DNA from: Paenibacillus sp. CAA11
Lineage (GTDB): Bacteria > Bacillota > Bacilli > Paenibacillales > Paenibacillaceae
DNA length: 64,000 nucleotides
Direction: 5' to 3'
NCBI RefSeq assembly: GCF_003060825.1
Contig: NZ_CP028922.1
Span: forward strand, 2,525,001 to 2,589,000
The first letter of the stretch is position 1; every line of letters starts with the position of its first letter. Below the pieces are notes generated by a model that did no database searches, was not told where the DNA came from, and saw nothing but the letters and a program-made list of their open reading frames with translations. Shown piece by piece: positions 55,653 to 64,000 of the stretch. Both the position numbers and the translations under genes were made by a program.

Positions 55653-56738
55653 CTAGCCGAAATAACGTGTATACAGAGTCTTAGCCTCCGCGATATTCTT
55701 CGTTCCATGAACTAACGCGCGTCCATCCTTAAATAGCACCATTCTGTGACCTCCAATGGAATAAGCGAGCAAGAAGGGATTGCGCTCGACCTTGCCTTCG
55801 CATAAGGCTTCAAGTTTTTGGGCAGCCTGAGACAAATCAATCTCCCGCCGGAACGGCGGCCTGATCTGAACCGTATCCCTGCCGCAGAGAACTTCACTTC
55901 GGGTTCGATTCTCTGCAGACAAATAAGGAAATACCGCGTTTGGCCCGCAGGAAGGACAATCCTCTTGCTTGGCATTCTCAACCTTAATTGAAGTTTGTTC
56001 ATTCCTCCACAGATCGAAGGACAGAAGGGTTCCACGCAGAGCAGCTTGCTGGCCGGTTAGCAGCTTAAAGGCTTCTGTTGTCTGATGGGCAACCACCGTG
56101 TGAACAGCCATAGGAATAATCCCCGCCGTATCGCAGGTATCCCCTCCGAAAGGAACGGAACGCAAGAGGCAGTTAAGACAAGGTGTATCACCCGGAAGAA
56201 CGGTAAAAGTCATACCATAGCTCCCTACACAGCCGCCATAAATCCAAGGAATCTGCCACTTTTGAGAAATATCATTGATTACTAATCTAGTCTCAAAATT
56301 GTCTGTAGCATCCATAATCAGGTCCACTTCCTTGACCAAAAGCTCAAGTTCCTCTGCCGTAACATCCATTACCCTCGCGTCTACCTCGACTTTAGAATTG
56401 ATGGCAGATAGTCTTTGCTTAGCTGCGATCGCTTTCGGTAGTCTCTCCTTCGCATCCGCTTCAGAGAATAGCTGCTGACGCTGCAGATTACTCCATTCAA
56501 CATAATCTCTGTCTGCGATCGTGAGCCTTCCTACGCCTCCTCGGGCCAGTGTTTCCGCAATTGCTGTTCCCAGTGCGCCCGCTCCAATAATAAGCACGTG
56601 GGATTGCAGCAGCTTTGCCTGGCCTTTGGTGCCGATCGGAGCGAATCGGATCTGTCTGGAGTAGCGCTCCACCTCTTCCTCAGGAACCTGAAGTTTTTTA
56701 TCATCTGTCTGTTCTACATTTACGTCGCTTTCTTGCAT
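55653..56738 (-). CDS. thiF: ThiF/MoeB-family adenylyltransferase
   Basis: The 361-residue E1-like enzyme adenylates the C-terminus of a ubiquitin-fold sulfur carrier. Motifs are RYSRQIRFAPIG, nucleotide site IIGAGALGTAIAETL, DRDYVEWSNLQRQQLF, MDATDNFETR, Zn cysteines CLNC and CPSC, and Cys in GDTCDTAGI. A ~90-residue C-terminal extension ends in ITRYFG-like YTRYFG. It lies 80 bases after thiS, under the TPP riboswitch, so ThiS is the probable partner rather than MoaD, although MoeA/MobB are also encoded in the window. Confidence 0.9.
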   Translation of the reverse strand: MQESDVNVEQTDDKKLQVPEEEVERYSRQIRFAPIGTKGQAKLLQSHVLIIGAGALGTAIAETLARGGVGRLTIADRDYVEWSNLQRQQLFSEADAKERLPKAIAAKQRLSAINSKVEVDARVMDVTAEELELLVKEVDLIMDATDNFETRLVINDISQKWQIPWIYGGCVGSYGMTFTVLPGDTPCLNCLLRSVPFGGDTCDTAGIIPMAVHTVVAHQTTEAFKLLTGQQAALRGTLLSFDLWRNEQTSIKVENAKQEDCPSCGPNAVFPYLSAENRTRSEVLCGRDTVQIRPPFRREIDLSQAAQKLEALCEGKVERNPFLLAYSIGGHRMVLFKDGRALVHGTKNIAEAKTLYTRYFG

Positions 56739-56818
56739 GAACTATTTCCTCCCTGCCGTACTATAACCCGTTACTCCAAACATTCTATCATAGCCTTTGC
56801 AGATAATTATTTTTATTT

Positions 56819-57028
56819 TTATCCGCCTCCGACAAAATGAATAATTTCTATGCGGTCCCCGTCCTGCAGCTGCTCCTTTGCCTGCTGCTCAATAGGCACA
56901 ATCTGATGATTGACCTCCACGACAACCGAGTTCATATGCAGCCCAATATATGTGAGCAGCTCCTTTATAGTCCTTGTTTTCCCAGAACAGGTAACGAGCT
57001 GTCCATTAATAGTTAATTTCATAGCCAA
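56819..57028 (-). CDS. thiS: Sulfur carrier protein ThiS
   Basis: The 69-residue ubiquitin-fold protein carries thiocarboxylate sulfur for the thiazole ring. It opens KLTINGQLVTC, has VVVEVNHQIVPIEQQ and ends in the required Gly-Gly (HFVGGG). AAGGAGG lies 6 bases before TTG 57028 and 12 before ATG 57022; either may be used. First gene after the TPP riboswitch. Confidence 0.92.
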   Translation of the reverse strand: MAMKLTINGQLVTCSGKTRTIKELLTYIGLHMNSVVVEVNHQIVPIEQQAKEQLQDGDRIEIIHFVGGG

Positions 57029-57079
57029 GCTGTTCCTCCTTCGTTCAAGTTAGCCAAGGAGGGGTTCTTGAATAACAAG

Positions 57080-57114
57080 CAAACAAAGAACCGCCTCCAT
57101 AAGGAAGCGGCTCT
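57080..57114 (-). terminator. Expression-platform terminator of the TPP riboswitch
   Basis: On the minus strand AGAGCCGC / GCGGTTCT with loop, followed by TTTGTTTG, lies between the aptamer and thiS. TPP binding should favour it. Confidence 0.8.
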
Positions 57115-57229
57115 ATTCTCGATATGGCTGCGTTCAGCAAGTCTTCACAGTGACTGTACTAAAAATCACCGTATTGTTCCGCTGATCATATTAATATACG
57201 CCGCAAAGGCCGTATGTCCATATCGAATA

Positions 57230-57322
57230 CCCACTTCCCTACGCTGGCATAATCCAGATCAGGTTGTAAGGGTCCGGCAGATTCATCCCCCGTCTCAGCC
57301 GCCTAATTCGCAGCTCCCCTAG
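57230..57322 (-). ncRNA. TPP (thiamine diphosphate) riboswitch
   Basis: Reading the minus strand: GGGGAGCTGCGAA, GGCTGAGACGGGGG, GACCCTTACAACCTGATCTGG, ATGCCAGCGTAGGGAAGTG. These are the conserved THI-box blocks, including CUGAGA and the ACCUGAUCUGG...UGCCAGCGUAGGGAA arm. It governs thiS-thiF. Confidence 0.96.
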
Positions 57323-57352
57323 TGAATAATTCAATTGTGTAACTGGAGTGAT

Positions 57353-58903
57353 TTAGTTATGTGTTGACCAAGCTTCAACATCCCATACCTTGGTTACCCA
57401 GTCTTCATAGAAATCAGGTTCGTGTGATACAAGCAGCACAGTACCTTTGAATTCCTTAAGTGCCCGCTTTAGCTCTTCCTTGGCGGCAACATCCAGGTGA
57501 TTCGTAGGTTCGTCAAATAGAATCCAGTTTGTCTCACGCATCATCAGCTTGCATAAACGTACCTTCGCCTGCTCGCCACCGCTTAGTGCACTGAGCTGAC
57601 GGGTAATATGCTCGTTCTTAAGACCGCAGCGGGCCAAGTGAGCACGAACCTCATGCTGATTCAGATGCGGGAATTCGTTCCATACGTCATCGATTGGAGT
57701 TAAATTCCCGGGACGCACTTCTTGCTCGAAGTAAGCAGGATACAGGAAATCGCCGGTGTATGTTTTGCCGCTAACTGGTGGGATTTTCCCTAAAATGGTC
57801 TTTAGCAGTGTTGATTTTCCCACACCATTACAGCCAACAATAGCTATCTTCTCGCCGCGTTCAATAGTCATACTCATCTTCGGCAGCAGGGCATGGGAAT
57901 AACCGATCTCAAAATCAATTCCTTCGAAAACCGTCTTGCCGCTGGCGCGAGATTCTTTGAAGCCGAATACAGGCTTAGCTGCTTCCTCCGGCTTATCGAT
58001 TCGCTCCAGACGGTCCAGCTGTTTCTCCCGGCTCTTAGCTCGGCCGGATGTTGAATATCTGGCCTTATTGCGCTGAATAAAATCTTCCTGTTTCTTAATA
58101 TACTCCCGCTGCTTCTCATAAGCATCAATATGCTGATTCTTATTGATATCAGCCATCTCAAGAAATTTCTCATAGTTGGCCGAATACCGGGTCAATTTAG
58201 CAAATTCTAAATGGTAAATGACCGAAACAACCTTGTTCATAAACTCTGTATCGTGAGAGATCAGAATGAAGGCATAAGGATATTCTTGAAGGTAATTCGT
58301 CAACCATTGAATATGCTCGACGTCCAGGTAGTTGGTTGGCTCATCAAGGAGAAGAACATTCGGCTTCTCCAGCAGAAGCTTGGCAAGCAGTACCTTTGTC
58401 CGCTGACCACCGCTCAGGGCGGACACGTCTCGATCTAAGCCGATAGCCGATAGCCCGAGACCATTTGCCATTTCCTCCACCTTAACATCGATAAGATAGA
58501 AATCTCCCAGCTCCAGCTGTTCCTGAATATCGCCCATCTGTACAAGAAGCTCTTCCAGCTCTTCCGGTGTGGCGTCACTCATTTTCTCTGTAATGGTCAT
58601 CATCTCTTGCTCCAATTCCAGCAGAGGAAGAAAAGCGTCTTTCAGGACATCGCGAATCGTCTTGCCTGGCGTCAATTTTGTATGCTGATCCAGGTAACCA
58701 TAACGTACCTTAGGCGTCCACTCTACCTTTCCGCTGTCCTTCAGCAGCTGTCCGGTGAGTATATTCATTAAGGTCGATTTTCCCACCCCATTCGCACCGA
58801 CCAAGCCTACATGCTCGCCTGCCAGTAAACGAAAGGATACATTCTTAAATAATGTGCGGTCTCCAAAATTATGAGACAAATTATCTACAGTCAATAAACT
58901 CAT
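57353..58903 (-). CDS. ykpA: ABC-F ATPase, YkpA/YbiT type
   Basis: The 516-residue protein has two ABC domains and no membrane spans. Domain 1: GANGVGKST, LSGGQRTKVLLAKLLL, LLLDEPTNYLD. A charged ABC-F linker follows (~235-310, KQREYIKKQEDFIQRNKARYS). Domain 2: GCNGVGKST, LSGGEQAKVRLCKLMM, LFDEPTNHLD. ABC-F proteins act on the ribosome E site. The closest type I recall is YkpA of B. subtilis, a housekeeping member rather than an antibiotic-resistance one. Monocistronic. Confidence 0.92.
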   Translation of the reverse strand: MSLLTVDNLSHNFGDRTLFKNVSFRLLAGEHVGLVGANGVGKSTLMNILTGQLLKDSGKVEWTPKVRYGYLDQHTKLTPGKTIRDVLKDAFLPLLELEQEMMTITEKMSDATPEELEELLVQMGDIQEQLELGDFYLIDVKVEEMANGLGLSAIGLDRDVSALSGGQRTKVLLAKLLLEKPNVLLLDEPTNYLDVEHIQWLTNYLQEYPYAFILISHDTEFMNKVVSVIYHLEFAKLTRYSANYEKFLEMADINKNQHIDAYEKQREYIKKQEDFIQRNKARYSTSGRAKSREKQLDRLERIDKPEEAAKPVFGFKESRASGKTVFEGIDFEIGYSHALLPKMSMTIERGEKIAIVGCNGVGKSTLLKTILGKIPPVSGKTYTGDFLYPAYFEQEVRPGNLTPIDDVWNEFPHLNQHEVRAHLARCGLKNEHITRQLSALSGGEQAKVRLCKLMMRETNWILFDEPTNHLDVAAKEELKRALKEFKGTVLLVSHEPDFYEDWVTKVWDVEAWSTHN

Positions 58904-59033
58904 TGTAATGAAACGGCTCCTATCACTATGATAATGAATGCCTTATCAGCCTCTATTTACGGCATTCCCTCTTATATTAACACAAGGAGCCATACTTCCG
59001 AAATATCGTGTTCATCCCTTAGCGAAATTAAAG

Positions 59034-60017
59034 CTATTTAGTCAGACAAGGAGCCTCAAAATATCCTCTCACCGCTGCTTCACGCTCATTCGTAAAAACT
59101 TCCTCAAGCTTATAGCTACCCTTACAAGACTCACGATAATAATATTTAATACCGCTGCTTAGATCGACACCTCCATAAATAACCTTCCGTTTGATCAGCC
59201 GTCCTCCCCCAAAGCTATAATTGTTATAATATTGCTCTCCCACCGGAATACCCTGCAGGAATACAAGTATTCCAACGTCTGCTAAGGTATTGTCCCAATC
59301 CTCATCAGGAATTGTTGGCAATGTGAACGTATATTTGAGTCCTGTCTGTCTAGCGTATGTATTGTGCTTATTAATAACCCCTGCCAGATCATCTTCTATG
59401 CAGCGGACAATTGTAGTCCTGCGAATATCATCAAAGCGGGCCTCCTGTTTAAGAATAGTGATATCCTGAGAAGCAGCCAGTTCTGCCCGCCTGCCGCGAG
59501 ACCATTGTCTTCTCTGCGAGTCTAAAACCTCTACTTGATCATCTAATGTGAGTCGGATTGCCTTTCCCTGCTCATCTATTAATGTGTAGGGCTTCTTCTC
59601 AGACCATAGATGCTGGATTTGCGGTTCGCCATTCTTACTTAATGTCTCCTGGGAAGAATAAATGTAGTATCCATCATAATCAATGACCAGAACCGCAGGG
59701 ATATATTGCAACAGCGCTTGTTGTGCTAAGGGATCGTCCACCACTCCGAAGTTAACATATAGCGTATTCAACAAGGCACTTAAAGCCCTCTCCTTGTTAG
59801 CTCTAAAATAACGCTCCGAGTCGTAGCCGGCTTCATACTTCTGCAGCTCGTTCTCATTCAGCCTGGTCGCTCCATCCTGAGCAGCAGTCCTAATTACGGC
59901 ATTATACCTTTGTTCAATCAAATAACCCGCCCTTTGCTGAGCAGCATGTAGATCTTCGGCCCAGAACAAGCCACTGAAGACCATCACAAAAATCATCGCC
60001 CAATTAGTAATCTTCAT
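59034..60017 (-). CDS. Secreted protein of the Tad-like cluster
   Basis: A 327-residue protein with N-terminal signal/anchor KITNWAMIFVMVFSGLFW; the body has AAQDGATRLNE, VLVIDYDGYYIYSSQETL and a C-terminal Cys pair. I do not recognise the family. It overlaps the preceding gene by 14 bases and is last in the cluster; its start is taken at ATG 60017. Likely a minor pilin-like or assembly component facing outside, judged by position only. Confidence 0.6.
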   Translation of the reverse strand: MKITNWAMIFVMVFSGLFWAEDLHAAQQRAGYLIEQRYNAVIRTAAQDGATRLNENELQKYEAGYDSERYFRANKERALSALLNTLYVNFGVVDDPLAQQALLQYIPAVLVIDYDGYYIYSSQETLSKNGEPQIQHLWSEKKPYTLIDEQGKAIRLTLDDQVEVLDSQRRQWSRGRRAELAASQDITILKQEARFDDIRRTTIVRCIEDDLAGVINKHNTYARQTGLKYTFTLPTIPDEDWDNTLADVGILVFLQGIPVGEQYYNNYSFGGGRLIKRKVIYGGVDLSSGIKYYYRESCKGSYKLEEVFTNEREAAVRGYFEAPCLTK

Positions 60018-60543
60018 TAAGCACCATGCCTCCATAAATGAGCGGGGATGCTAACATAGCCTGGCTCTCTCCGTACAGCAGCCGCTCAAGCGGCCCGGAC
60101 GACAATTCTCCTGAAGATTTAATCTGAACAGAAAAATAATCTCCGCTCTCAAGATAGTATCTTCTATCTCCGAAATTCGTTCCTGTCCCCTGCTGTCCAT
60201 ACATACTTTCTAAGATATCATCCGTATAAAAAGCCTCATCTACAACATTATATTGATTCAGAAATGTAGTGGGATCTGCTGTATCTGCATACTCAGGTTG
60301 ATACACCTTATGACGGTGCTCCATTTTCAGCTCATATCCATGAAGTGACAGCCCTAACTGGCGGTTGAATTCCTCATACATCCCCTGAGTGATATAACCC
60401 TTGGTTCGGACAGAGTCCACAAAGCGCTGCTGATCACGATATACGGACATTAGCGATAAGTCATCCTGCATCTTGGCGGTCTGCATCGTAGGATAGAAAT
60501 ATAGCAAGAGAACAGCAAGCAGGGCGGCCGTTATTTTGGACAA
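60004..60543 (-). CDS. Membrane-anchored protein of the Tad-like cluster
   Basis: A 179-residue protein with a single N-terminal hydrophobic span (ITAALLAVLLLYFYPT) and an outside domain with a tyrosine-rich middle. The start is uncertain: TTG 60543 is 17 bases from AGGAGGGG, while an in-frame CTG 12 bases earlier sits at the better distance. Family not recognised; the form suits a pseudopilin or pilin-like subunit. Confidence 0.6.
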   Translation of the reverse strand: MSKITAALLAVLLLYFYPTMQTAKMQDDLSLMSVYRDQQRFVDSVRTKGYITQGMYEEFNRQLGLSLHGYELKMEHRHKVYQPEYADTADPTTFLNQYNVVDEAFYTDDILESMYGQQGTGTNFGDRRYYLESGDYFSVQIKSSGELSSGPLERLLYGESQAMLASPLIYGGMVLNEDY

Positions 60544-60566
60544 AGCGTTTGTCAGTTGAACCCCTC

Positions 60567-60974
60567 CTACTCTCTTGTAAATTCTATCCGGGTTATGTTC
60601 CCTCGGTCGTTACGCTCATAACTGGCTCTATACTTTCCCGCAAGGTCAATCCATGGAACGGTAGATGCGATTATTTTATCCTCAGGCGCCTCCACAGCCT
60701 TTTCCAGCTTATGTCCATCCACCTCGATTTCCAAACTCTGTTCATAATGATCTCTCCATAAGTAGAAAATTTGAGTACCCAAGTAGATTTCAATGTCTGT
60801 AGTTAATGCAGTACTCTGGGTATTAATTATTCCTTTCTGATTCTGCTTGCTGACCTCTATACTTTGAAGTCCCTTCTTCGCTAAATCCAGTCCCTGTAAA
60901 GCATAGACAGCAGCTCCCACCCATAACGCTAACGATGCAGCGATCCAAAGCATCTGTTTGACATGCCCGCTCAT
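60567..60974 (-). CDS. Membrane-anchored protein of the Tad-like cluster
   Basis: A 135-residue protein: N-terminal hydrophobic helix (MLWIAASLALWVGAAVYAL), then a helix and a beta-rich domain. Its length and single N-terminal span resemble TadE/pseudopilin-like proteins. It lies 10 bases after the next upstream gene. Function inferred from cluster. Confidence 0.6.
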   Translation of the reverse strand: MSGHVKQMLWIAASLALWVGAAVYALQGLDLAKKGLQSIEVSKQNQKGIINTQSTALTTDIEIYLGTQIFYLWRDHYEQSLEIEVDGHKLEKAVEAPEDKIIASTVPWIDLAGKYRASYERNDRGNITRIEFTRE

Positions 60975-60984
60975 AGTTATCCTA

Positions 60985-61470
60985 TCAACGCACCGTTGTT
61001 TGCGTGAAAATTAAGCCGCGCACAACATTTGAGCTGTCCTTGATGACATTAGCCTTGAATTTCCCGCTAGGATTCACATACTCATTGTCTGCCTCATTCC
61101 AAGTGTTTGCTATATCCCCTCTTCCCTCGTAGAGCACCGAACCATAGTCCGGATTTCCGGCAGCCTGAACGGCAAGCTGATAACCATACCATTGTCCACC
61201 GATGTTTTTACCTGTTTTTACCTGGATGCCGAATTGATCCTTACCTTTGTATTTCCTTAGGGCATTAGTCACCTGGGAACCACTAATGGTCGTCTCGTCA
61301 TATACCGTAAAAGATGCTTGGGCCAGTTCAGTTTGAATATCCGAGAAATTGTTCTGTGCCGTCTTCGTAGCCTCCTGGGCTGAGATAAACAAGATAACTA
61401 CAATCGTGATTAGAGCAATCGTTAGAAATATACCTGCAGCGACCTTTAAAGCTGATGAAGCATTATTCAT
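60985..61470 (-). CDS. Pilin-like protein of the Tad-like cluster
   Basis: A 161-residue protein with N-terminal hydrophobic helix (LKVAAGIFLTIALITIVVILFI) and a globular C-terminal part with YGYQLAVQAAGNPDYGS. It directly follows the TadB/C-like gene (20-base gap). It probably is a structural subunit; no classical prepilin peptidase motif is obvious. Confidence 0.6.
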   Translation of the reverse strand: MNNASSALKVAAGIFLTIALITIVVILFISAQEATKTAQNNFSDIQTELAQASFTVYDETTISGSQVTNALRKYKGKDQFGIQVKTGKNIGGQWYGYQLAVQAAGNPDYGSVLYEGRGDIANTWNEADNEYVNPSGKFKANVIKDSSNVVRGLIFTQTTVR

Positions 61471-61490
61471 TCTTGAATCCTCCTTATAAG

Positions 61491-63545
61491 TTAGGAAATA
61501 TGCTGGATCTGTTCGTAATACACACCCATCTGATTAAAGCTCATCCATAATAGCGGAATCACAAGATAAAGGAACACTAGAGCATACATAGGCGTAAATC
61601 CGATCATTCTGCCCAGGTTCGCTTTACGATCTAGTAATTTCTCATATTCAAGCTTGCGTTGTTCGAAATAATAGCCCATCTCTTGATCCAGGTCATCAAA
61701 GGCTTTTCTTACCGGGAGCTTATCTACGGCGAGCATTAACTTATCTGTCAAAAGCTTAAATTCTACCAGCCCCACATCCTCTTTAAGCTCCTCAATCGCC
61801 TGAAGAGGGTTGTACTCATAGTTCAATAGGCATTTCTGAATTGGCGTTCTGAACATGATGGAATAGGAGTGCAGCCACTCCAGAATTTCTTCCGCAGAGA
61901 TCCGCTCTATTTCTTTCAATATGCCGATCATTGCATAAAATTGATACACCTCGTGCTTCATATCCATCGTTCGAACTCTTCTGTAGAAATAGAGCATCCA
62001 TAAAGGGGCATAGTAACCACAAAAGCCAGCCAAGAAGGCAACTAGCACCTCCCACCATTTCACATATTCGCTCTGATAACGCTTAAACTTAAATTCGAGA
62101 CGCTCCGCCCAAACTTCAAGCTCTTCTTCACTGGGATGATTCAAACCCTCAGCATCGTAATAGTGCTTTAACTCATTCCGATCTAGGGAACCAGTTCCTT
62201 GAATTTGCCTCATAGCCCGTTGGTCCAACCGCGCCTGCTCTTCAGCTCGTGCTTGATCCTCTTTGGTCATTGTTCCAAACAGAATATTTGTAGGTTCCGT
62301 CGTTACAATGCGGTCTTTAGCAAGCAGATGCAGAAGTACGGCGATAACCATAGCGGCTGCAAATCCGATAATAAAATATAAAAATCGTCTGAGATATAAC
62401 CACTCTACCTTCCAAGGAGTATCCGTATCTCTTATCAAAGCCTCGCTCCTGATATACGAAGATGATCCTCTTGCCGGCATCAGCTTTGAGACCACCCGTC
62501 TGATCCAGGACACGTTATACATCCTTTGTATCCACTCTCCCCGCCTGCCCGTCGCTTGGTAACCGGAATCATCCTCACTTCGCATACGTTTTAATAGGAG
62601 GTAAGCAATAAAGATAATAAGGTAGATTAAGATCTTGATAAGCATACCTGCTTTGCTTAAATAGAAGTCATTCATTAACGGGAAATTATTACGAGCCCAC
62701 ACCTCTACCGGTTTTGTAAAAAAGAGCGGGGCCAAAGCTATCACAGTTAAACCTTTAAGCAAATAATCCAACCGGGAGAGCCTTAGCAAATCAAGGTATA
62801 TCTCTTGCTTGAGCCCTGATAAGGCATGAAGAAAAACCGACTTGCCTTCTGCCGGCCGATCCCCATACTCCATAATGAGGTAGCACAGCCCTGCATAAGA
62901 TTTCAAATATCGTCCCGGTTGGGTCTCATAATACTGCTCCAAGGCTGCTTGCGTTCGTTCAGCCGACAGCGCTTCGGCAATAGTGTATGCATGCCTGGAA
63001 ATTTGATCCTCTGCCTCCTCAGCCGCTTCAAGCACCGCTTCTTCCACGATTCCGTGCCGCTGATACGCATGCCTGGTCAGAGATAACAACTCCGAGGTTT
63101 GCCTTAGCAAATGCCGCTGCAATCGGTTTATACAGCTGCCAAGTACAACTTGATCCATGATCACCGCCGTCAGCACCAGGACCAAGAAATAAAACCAATC
63201 GGGATTGAGCAGCAGGAGCAAAGCTATGACAGAACCGTATCCCCCTAACAAAAGGTACACCATTCCTGTTACATGCAGCCTCAGCTCATACTCATTTTGC
63301 AGTGATATATGCGAAATTGCTTTTCGAACATGCTTTACGTACGTTCGTAGTGGAGGAATTTGCATGAATAACAAGTAAGATTTCTGCAAATACCCCTGCA
63401 ACTTCCCTTTCAAGCTTTGTTGTTCGGAGATAAAAATAGCTTTTGTCCGAACGAGTCGCTGCTGCCGCTTTATGAGGAGAGCTGCAGCGATCAGCCCAGC
63501 TATCGCTACCGCTAAGATTAGAAACAATACCTCTTTAAGCCCCAA
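61491..63545 (-). CDS. TadB-TadC-like fused inner membrane platform protein
   Basis: A 684-residue membrane protein. The N-terminal half (to ~320) has spans near 5-25, 92-135, 262-280 and 298-318 and a T2SS-F-like helical region (LLRQTSELLSLTRHAYQRHGIVEEAV). The C-terminal half (~370-684) has spans near 385-410, 505-525 and 645-670, and a clear TadC/T2SS-F core (VYQFYAMIGILKEIERISAEE; EFKLLTDKLMLAVDKLPVRKAF). TadB and TadC are usually separate ~300-residue proteins, so this reads as a fusion. Overlaps the upstream ATPase gene by 11 bases. Confidence 0.72.
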   Translation of the reverse strand: MGLKEVLFLILAVAIAGLIAAALLIKRQQRLVRTKAIFISEQQSLKGKLQGYLQKSYLLFMQIPPLRTYVKHVRKAISHISLQNEYELRLHVTGMVYLLLGGYGSVIALLLLLNPDWFYFLVLVLTAVIMDQVVLGSCINRLQRHLLRQTSELLSLTRHAYQRHGIVEEAVLEAAEEAEDQISRHAYTIAEALSAERTQAALEQYYETQPGRYLKSYAGLCYLIMEYGDRPAEGKSVFLHALSGLKQEIYLDLLRLSRLDYLLKGLTVIALAPLFFTKPVEVWARNNFPLMNDFYLSKAGMLIKILIYLIIFIAYLLLKRMRSEDDSGYQATGRRGEWIQRMYNVSWIRRVVSKLMPARGSSSYIRSEALIRDTDTPWKVEWLYLRRFLYFIIGFAAAMVIAVLLHLLAKDRIVTTEPTNILFGTMTKEDQARAEEQARLDQRAMRQIQGTGSLDRNELKHYYDAEGLNHPSEEELEVWAERLEFKFKRYQSEYVKWWEVLVAFLAGFCGYYAPLWMLYFYRRVRTMDMKHEVYQFYAMIGILKEIERISAEEILEWLHSYSIMFRTPIQKCLLNYEYNPLQAIEELKEDVGLVEFKLLTDKLMLAVDKLPVRKAFDDLDQEMGYYFEQRKLEYEKLLDRKANLGRMIGFTPMYALVFLYLVIPLLWMSFNQMGVYYEQIQHIS

Positions 63546-63999
63546 GCTTCTCCCTCCAATAACAGCCTATAAATCGGCCAAACAATCCAGCATCAGCAGA
63601 GGTCATTTCTGACTTCATGGAAGAGACCGTTGACTCTGTCATTGCCCGAGCGGGTTCATAACGACCATCACGATAGACGATGATGTCACGTTGTTCGAAC
63701 AGAGCCTGACCACTCTCGCTCTCGCAAGGAATACATTCCGTGATCCTCTCGATATAGCGTTTGCCTGTCATATCATGCTTAAGATGAATGTCAAAATGAA
63801 TAACATCCACAACTTGCCGCTCAGCTATGCGTTCATCTCGGAACACGCCCGCCTTCAGCAGAGAGTTGCGAAGAGAATGAACTAACGAAGAGAAGGTTCT
63901 CGCGTGGTGTGTAAACAAGGTAAACAAGCTGGCGACTTGGGCGGTCTGAATCATCCAGGCAGCCACCTCATCTGTAGCTACTTCCCCCAGAATATTCAC
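63535..63999 (-). CDS. TadA/CpaF-like secretion ATPase, C-terminal part (cut by window edge)
   Basis: The last ~155 residues of a protein that continues beyond the right edge. VNILGEVATDEVAAWMIQTAQVASLFTLFTHHA corresponds to the Walker B/His-box end of CpaF-type ATPases (normally GEVRG.EA...H), followed by a C-terminal helical part. It is the first visible gene of the cluster and would energise pilus assembly by the TadB/C platform. Confidence 0.7.
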   Translation of the reverse strand: MNILGEVATDEVAAWMIQTAQVASLFTLFTHHARTFSSLVHSLRNSLLKAGVFRDERIAERQVVDVIHFDIHLKHDMTGKRYIERITECIPCESESGQALFEQRDIIVYRDGRYEPARAMTESTVSSMKSEMTSADAGLFGRFIGCYWREKLGA

Positions 64000-64000
64000 A

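Overview
The window looks like chromosomal DNA of a Paenibacillus-type member of the Bacillales. The signs are strong AGGAGG-type ribosome binding sites, frequent TTG/GTG starts, a lipoprotein-type YidC2, a YkpA-type ABC-F protein, a XerS-type recombinase, a PspA-DUF4178-DUF4247 operon, a c-di-AMP riboswitch in front of a LysM-3D wall protein and a TPP riboswitch. The species cannot be named from sequence alone. No rRNA, tRNA, CRISPR array or prophage block was seen.

Layout. 1-4.7 kb: the tail of a beta-propeller-like protein, a DapA-family aldolase divergent from a MocR regulator, and yidC2 preceded by a small membrane-protein leader ORF. 4.7-5.9 kb: AT-rich decayed DNA with a wrecked MGT-family glycosyltransferase between two similar ~120-bp repeats, each carrying an operator-like palindrome. 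6-10.5 kb: aldo/keto reductase, GNAT, XerS-type recombinase, mobB-moeA. 10.6-14.9 kb: the pspA envelope-stress operon with an ECF-like promoter, then pyrK-pyrD and an LpdD-like gene. 15-24.9 kb: polysaccharide deacetylase, a solute-binding lipoprotein paired with a chemoreceptor, a riboswitch-controlled LysM-3D protein, a polar amino-acid ABC importer, and a GH13 neopullulanase. 25-29.9 kb: glycogen synthesis (glgB-glgA, divergent glgC). 29.9-31.8 kb: a group IIC intron inserted beside the glgC terminator. 31.9-38.4 kb: a tightly packed operon of a lone ABC ATPase, FG-GAP lipoprotein, response regulator, sensor kinase and tandem GNAT, with an MFS gene upstream. 38.6-46.2 kb: ArsR-like regulator, HAD hydrolase, topB, gltD, thyA-dfrA. 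46.3-51.6 kb: pdhABCD. 51.8-58.9 kb: esterase, UPF0126/TRIC-like membrane protein, thiN, NlpC/P60 hydrolase, orphan regulator, TPP-riboswitch-controlled thiS-thiF, ykpA. 59-64 kb: a Tad-like pilus/secretion cluster running off the right edge.

The most interesting element is in front of yidC2 (4286-4699). A well-initiated ORF encodes one membrane span followed by an R-L-S-x-x-I-R-R...S-P-D-E-D motif recalling the Bacillus subtilis MifM arrest sequence. About 20 bases further on, a 12-bp stem with one bulge occludes the yidC2 Shine-Dalgarno. This is the architecture of a nascent-chain sensor of membrane insertion. Other regulated units visible are the c-di-AMP riboswitch (wall remodelling), the TPP riboswitch (thiamine sulfur carrier), the ECF-like promoter of pspA and the near-consensus promoter of pdhA. 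All assignments rest on reading motifs and translated proteins; no database search was run.
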